Of a stretch of DNA of 40,109 nucleotides, positions 35,968 through 40,109 are shown piece by piece; the first letter of the stretch is position 1; each line of letters starts with the position of its first letter. The notes beneath the pieces were generated by a model that saw nothing but the letters and a program-made list of their open reading frames with translations, was not told the DNA's origin and made no database searches. The position numbers were made by a program, and so were the translations under genes. Source of the DNA: an uncultured Blautia sp. (GTDB taxonomy: Bacteria; Bacillota; Clostridia; Lachnospirales; Lachnospiraceae). The DNA is taken from the NCBI GenBank assembly GCA_900549015.1, contig URMH01000024.1, forward strand, positions 1-40,109. The letters are read 5' to 3'.

Positions 35968-37077
35968 ATGAAGCACAAAAAGAAACGCTTTTCACTTTTT
36001 CTTCCGCTTCTTCTCGCTCTCACTCTTCTGCTGCCTGCAGGAACCCTTCCTGTCCATGCAGAGAGCGGCGCACAGGATATGGCGGTTCACTTTCTGGACG
36101 TCGGTCAGGGACTTTCCATTCTCGTTCAGTCCGGCGGAGAAAACCTTCTCTACGACGGAGGCGACACCCGCCACAGCGATAAGGTAGTGGAATACCTTCA
36201 CAGCCAGAATGTGGAAAACATTGACTATATGATTTCCTCCCACTATGACGCAGACCATCTTGGAGGACTTTTAAAATGCCTTCAGAATTTTTCTGTAGAA
36301 AATATTCTCGGCGCAGACTACTACCAGGGCACTGATTTATATATGGATTTTGTAAATGCGGCAACTGCAGACGCCATTTCCATTCAGTACCCCAAACCCG
36401 GAGATACCTTTTCCTTTGGAACAGGAAGCTTTACCGTTCTTGCTCCTTCCGGGATTGACCCGAACGACAGCAACAAAAACTCCGTAGTAATCCGCCTTAC
36501 AAACGGAAACAACAGCTTTCTCTTTACAGGAGACGCGGAAGAGACAAGCGAACAGGACATGATCCGCGCCGGCGTAAGCCTTGACTGCGATGTTCTCTCC
36601 CTCGGCCACCACGGTTCCCAAAGTTCCACAACCTGGGATTTTCTGGAGGCTTCCACCCCTTCCTGGGCAGTCGTAAGCTGCGGAGCGGGAAACAAATACG
36701 GTCACCCTTCCGCCGATACGATGGGACGCCTTTCCTCCATGAACATTCCTGTTTTCCGCACAGATAAGCAGGGAACAGTAATCGCCCTGTCTGATGGGGA
36801 AAACATTTCCTGGAATCAGGAGCCGTGCAACGATTACTCTGCAGGAGATTCTTCCTCAGAAACAGATGCACAGTCTTCCGAAGATTTCTCTACGGAAACC
36901 TCCCCGCCGTCCTCACAGGCTTCTGAAACCTCATGCGCTATGGTCTGGATCCCTGCAACAGGCGAAAAATACCACAGCATTCCCGACTGCGGGCGTATGA
37001 ATCCTGATAAAGCTTCTCAGATAACAGAATCAGAAGCTATTGCCCGTGGATACGGTCCCTGCAGCAAATGCTTCTGA
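35968..37077 (+). CDS. Secreted ComEC-like metallo-beta-lactamase-fold protein
   Basis: The 369-residue protein has a clear signal peptide (basic start, then LFLPLLLALTLLLPAG, likely cleavage after VHA at residue 31). The next ~250 residues form a metallo-beta-lactamase fold close to the C-terminal domain of ComEC/Rec2. It has FLDVGQGLS, the metal motif SHYDADHLGG (His92, Asp94, Asp96, His97), LFTGDAE and LGHHGS. A Ser/Thr/Glu-rich linker (about 290-322) leads to a C-terminal module with His-x4-Cys and Cys-x-x-Cys (KYHSIPDC ... GPCSKC), which may bind zinc. Unlike ComEC it has no membrane channel, so it is an exported enzyme, perhaps a nuclease or phosphodiesterase; the substrate is unknown. 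AAAGGAG precedes the ATG. Confidence 0.9.
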   Translation: MKHKKKRFSLFLPLLLALTLLLPAGTLPVHAESGAQDMAVHFLDVGQGLSILVQSGGENLLYDGGDTRHSDKVVEYLHSQNVENIDYMISSHYDADHLGGLLKCLQNFSVENILGADYYQGTDLYMDFVNAATADAISIQYPKPGDTFSFGTGSFTVLAPSGIDPNDSNKNSVVIRLTNGNNSFLFTGDAEETSEQDMIRAGVSLDCDVLSLGHHGSQSSTTWDFLEASTPSWAVVSCGAGNKYGHPSADTMGRLSSMNIPVFRTDKQGTVIALSDGENISWNQEPCNDYSAGDSSSETDAQSSEDFSTETSPPSSQASETSCAMVWIPATGEKYHSIPDCGRMNPDKASQITESEAIARGYGPCSKCF

Positions 37078-37123
37078 TTCTCTGAATGTCGCTTTTATAA
37101 GATGCCGGACAAATTTTCCTGCA

Positions 37124-38699
37124 TCACAACAGATATTTATGAATTAAATACACAGGCGTACAGCTCCACGCATGGCAGTAGCTGCTCACGATCGGATTTC
37201 CATAAGGAGAATAATCCGGATTTTCCGGCTCAAATGCCTCCCAGAAGGTATCAGCCCCCAGGCGGAGCATTTCTCCCCAGTAGGATTTCAAAAGGCGGAT
37301 TGCCTCCTCCTGAAGCCCGGCTTCAAAAAGCGCTTCTGTCACATGATGGTACATATAAGGCGTTGCGATACCTTTTACAGGAAACAGCTCTTTTACGGCT
37401 CTTGTCATAATCGCCTTATTTTCCTCTTCACTCATCACATGAGCGAGCACCATCCACACCTGACTCGCAAGATTACATTCCTGTTCTTCTCCTGAGAGAA
37501 ACATTCCTCTCTCCGGGGAAAACAGGATTTTTTTTTGCATAAGAAATCATTTTTTCAAGAACATCTTCATATGCCTCTGTTTTCTCACCCATAAGCTTCG
37601 AGAGGGCAATAAACTGTTTCAGCACATAAATCATGACACCCTGCCCTGCTGTATCCTTATTAAATTCATTTGACCAGTCTATAAAAACAGGATATTCTTC
37701 CCGGCATACAAGACGCCCTGTTTCGTCTACCATAGAAAGAGACAGTTCCATCTGCGCCTTTGCAACAGGAAACAGCTCCTTTAAAAACTCCATATCCTTA
37801 TGTGCCATTTCATAATCATAAAGAACAGAGATAAAGAAAAGGCTGTAATCAAAAAGGAAGGTGTCATCCGGGAGACAGGAAGGCTTTACAAATACATTTG
37901 CCGGGATTTTCCCCTCTGTTGTGTTCATCGCCCCGAACAGATAAAGACATCTTTTTACAAGCTCCACATTGTCAAAAGTCACATAATTTGCAAGCGCCTG
38001 CAGACGCAGATCCCCGATCCACAGACGTCTGTCTCTTTTGGGCCCGTCCTCAAATACGTCCTGCATACATTCTGCCAGAGTTTTTACGCTGACCTCATAA
38101 ATCTTTTTCAGCTCTTCTTCCACTGAAATCTCTTTTAAGTTCCCGTAGTCTGCTGAAGTTTCTTTTACCACTTCCGGGTTTTCAAAAACTGCCTGCCACT
38201 TTGGAGATGTATCCAGAACTTTCAGTTCCACATACCGGAAACTGTATCTTCTCGGAAGAGACAATTTTGCCGGAAGCTCGTCAAGATGAATATACTCCTC
38301 CTGTATCCAGGATTTGCTAAGCCACCCTTCATAAGAGGAAGAATCTCCTGCAAGCTCTGCCGGAATCTCTCCGAAGCGGATGCGCATATATAAAGGCGCG
38401 TCCATAGGAGAGCCGACAGAGGAAATATCTACGGAAAAGCGTCCCACACAATGTTCTCCGAAATCCAGGATAACAGAATCGTCCCGCTTCATTCCTAAAG
38501 AAGATAAATTTCCCGGAGAAAGCTCCGATTCTTTTACACCCCAGCCGTTTAGCTTTGTCTCATCTTTGACAAGCTCTACGATCCTTTTTGGAACAACTTT
38601 TGTCTTAAAAATCTCCGGGCGGTTTTCCTCTGCTTTTTTTAAAAGAGCTTCATTATGATTAAATTTTACGTCTCTGTTAATCTGAAAGGTAAATGCCAT
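37124..38699 (-). pseudogene. GH78-like (alpha-L-rhamnosidase family) protein, frameshifted at A9
   Basis: The upstream part (from ATG 38699) encodes about 400 family residues: beta-sandwich regions, then the start of an (alpha/alpha)6 barrel with EDGPKRDRRLWIGDL at about 217-231. After YAKK the frame runs into a spurious tail and stops. The other frame continues with ILFSPERGMFLSGEEQE and the rest of the barrel to the stop at 37124. Joining them at the run of nine A (37528-37536, T on the plus strand) with one A fewer gives a continuous protein of about 524 residues. The cause may be a real mutation, phase variation, slippage at A9, or a sequencing error. The GH78 acid Glu expected in DxPxRxE is not present; Arg stands there. 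GAGGG precedes the ATG, three bases after the HPr-like gene. Confidence 0.85.
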
Positions 38700-38702
38700 C
38701 TT

Positions 38703-38942
38703 CTATCCCTCGATTTCCTCTTTAAAATAATCCTGGAATTTTAACAGTTCCTCTTCCTCTTCTGTGTGAAGGACAAGAACCAGCGGTTTTCCCACGTCCA
38801 TGCTGAAAATTCCCATAATGGATTTTGCATCTACAAGATATTTTCCCTGCTGCAAATCTACATCGTAATCGCATCGAAATGCAATTTTATTAAAATTCTG
38901 TATATCGCTCATTGTCTGAAAAAATACTTCTTTTTTTACCAT
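38703..38942 (-). CDS. HPr-like phosphocarrier homologue lacking His15
   Basis: The 79-residue protein aligns with HPr/Crh. KSIMGIFSMDVGKPL matches the HPr segment around regulatory Ser46 (Ser41 here), which HPr kinase phosphorylates in Firmicutes. The phospho-transfer site GIHARPA is absent; the matching region reads SDIQNFNKIA and has no histidine. It therefore cannot carry phosphate in PTS transport by the usual route, but could act like Crh as a Ser-phosphorylated cofactor of CcpA. I chose the ATG at 38942 because AAGGAGTG lies nine bases upstream; a GTG at 38954 overlaps it. The stop codon of the upstream symporter lies inside this ribosome site, so translation is probably coupled. Confidence 0.85.
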   Translation of the reverse strand: MVKKEVFFQTMSDIQNFNKIAFRCDYDVDLQQGKYLVDAKSIMGIFSMDVGKPLVLVLHTEEEEELLKFQDYFKEEIEG

Positions 38943-38950
38943 GTCTTTTT

Positions 38951-40109
38951 TCACTCCTTATTCTGCTGACGCTGCTCAAGCTCTCTCTTTATCTGCGGAT
39001 AAATCTTATCCAGTTTGTAGAACATCATAATCACAATGGAACATACAAGAAGGATCATTGGAATGTAAAGGTACATGGCGCGGATTGCAGTCACTGCGTT
39101 CGCACTCTGCACGGCTGCGCTTCCCTCGTATCCTCCCCAGGCAAGAAGAAGTCCTCCGATCCCGCCTGCCGCTGCCTGTGCAACTTTTCCAAGGAATCCG
39201 TTGATCGCAGATAATGAGCCGGCTGTATTGATCCCTGTTTTCCACTCGCCGTAATCTACAGGGTCTGCCTGCATGGAGAAGTAAATACTTTCTTTTACTC
39301 CATATCCAAATGCTGTCACAACTGCGCCTGCAAGAATTACCATATGGTTCATTCCTGCCCCCAGATTACGAGAAGACCTGCAAGCTGCACTGCTGCCGCA
39401 CTGACATAGAGATTTCTCTTTCCAAGCCGTTTTGCAAAAGCAGGGACAAAAAAGTTTGCAGCCATAGGAACCACAGACATGATTGTTGCTACTGTGACAG
39501 AAAGTGACACGCTTCCGATCACTGCCTTATAATAGTATACAATGGCGCTTGTCTGAATAAAAAATCCGCCCCACATCACAAGGACATTTAAGGCAAAAAT
39601 AATCCAGGGCCTGTTTTTAGCCGAAGATTTCAGACTTTCCACAAGTGTTGCCTGTGTGGAAACTGTTGTCACACGCTCCCTTACAGATGCAAAGGTGAAA
39701 AAGAAGATCGCGCAGCCTACAATGCCAAATATGATCATAACAATACGAAAGCCCAAAGCCTCGTTTCCGCCGCCGAATGTGTCTACAAGCTTTAATGCAG
39801 TAGCGCTTACAACAGAAGCCCCCAGAAATCCGAAAAACTTTCTTGATGTGGAAAGAGCCGTTTTCTCCTCTGCGCTTGCCGTAAGGCTTGGGAGAATCGA
39901 TGCCATCGGAATATTTACTACTGTGTACATAAAAGAAAGTCCGATGTAAGTCACATAAGCATATACAAGTTTTCCTGCTGGTGAAATATCCGGCACGGAA
40001 AATGCCAGAACTGCAAAAATTGCAAAAGGCGCTGCTCCGAAAAGAAAATACGGGCGTGATTTTCCCCACTTTGTATGCGTCTTGTCAATACAGTACCCGA
40101 TTAACAGGT
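38951..40109 (-). pseudogene. GPH-family (MelB-like) sugar:cation symporter, frameshifted and cut by window edge
   Basis: The gene enters from the window end. Its first visible residues contain the family motif IDKTHTKWGKSRPY, followed by repeated membrane helices (AAPFAIFAVLAF..., IGLSFMYTVVNIPMASILP...). The frame ends at 39349 after LLVIWGQE. A frame overlapping by four bases continues the same family, MNHMVILAGAVVTAFGYGVKESIYFSMQADPVDYGEW..., to the stop at 38951. Adding one G to the run of five G (39358-39362, C on plus) restores WGAGMNH and a single protein. The family imports glycosides, pentosides or hexuronides with sodium or protons. It is upstream of the HPr-like and GH78-like genes and likely in one operon with them, so the substrate may be a rhamnoside or related glycoside. 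The N-terminus is outside the window. Confidence 0.85.

Noticed and set aside
37078..37123. Terminator between the secreted lactamase-fold gene and the GH78-like gene
   Set aside because: No stable hairpin with a T-run could be found in the 46-base convergent gap.

Overview
The window looks like about 40 kb of chromosome from a low-GC, Gram-positive gut anaerobe, most likely a Lachnospiraceae (Blautia/Ruminococcus/Dorea-like). This is inferred from the gene families, the strong GGAGG ribosome sites, the moderate AT bias, a 4Fe-4S acyl-CoA dehydratase activase-type protein and a maltodextrin operon of clostridial type. There is no phage or transposase gene in the window.

Layout. (1) 1-1.8 kb: 3' end of a tRNA-Trp gene, its terminator, and a stand-alone AAA-ATPase/PD-(D/E)XK protein. 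(2) 1.8-3.6 kb, minus strand: tgt (queuosine tRNA modification) followed by yajC (Sec accessory). (3) 3.6-9.5 kb, minus strand: a complete type I restriction-modification locus transcribed hsdM, hsdS, hsdR. (4) 9.5-10.55 kb: a gene-poor kilobase with four tandem 51-bp repeats flanked by two pairs of diverged direct repeats; one copy carries the likely promoter of the next gene. (5) 10.55-14.8 kb, plus strand: a 1414-residue protein with two fused activase ATPase modules and a CoA-dehydratase-like C-terminal half. (6) 14.9-29.4 kb, minus strand: one long operon, malE-malF-malG-pulA-GDE-glgP-malQ-GH13_20-GH13_31, for import and cytoplasmic breakdown of maltodextrins, with a divergent LacI-type regulator at 29.6 kb. 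(7) 30.7-33.1 kb, minus strand: ung then an MOP-superfamily flippase. (8) 33.1-35.3 kb, minus strand: an OmpR-type response regulator and its histidine kinase. (9) 35.4-35.9 kb, plus strand: tmRNA (ssrA) with a consensus promoter and a terminator. (10) 36-37.1 kb, plus strand: a secreted ComEC-like metallo-beta-lactamase-fold protein. (11) 37.1-40.1 kb, minus strand: a second sugar locus with a GPH-type sugar symporter (cut by the window edge), an HPr-like protein lacking the phosphorylatable histidine, and a GH78-like protein. The symporter and the GH78-like gene are each broken by a single-base frameshift in a homopolymer run.

How the genes work together. The lipoprotein MalE and permeases MalF/MalG would import maltodextrins, using an ATPase encoded elsewhere. 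Pullulanase and the amylo-1,6-glucosidase would remove branches, MalQ would rearrange short chains, the phosphorylase would release glucose-1-phosphate, and the two GH13 glucosidases would finish small oligosaccharides. The divergent LacI protein probably controls the operon through sites near the malE promoter, where a perfect 10-bp tandem repeat overlaps the expected transcript start. The most unusual items are the repeat-rich kilobase at 9.5-10.5 kb, the double activase, the His-less HPr homologue between two frameshifted genes, and an hsdS whose 3' end appears to run into former intergenic DNA. I did not find a clear, wholly new multi-gene system.
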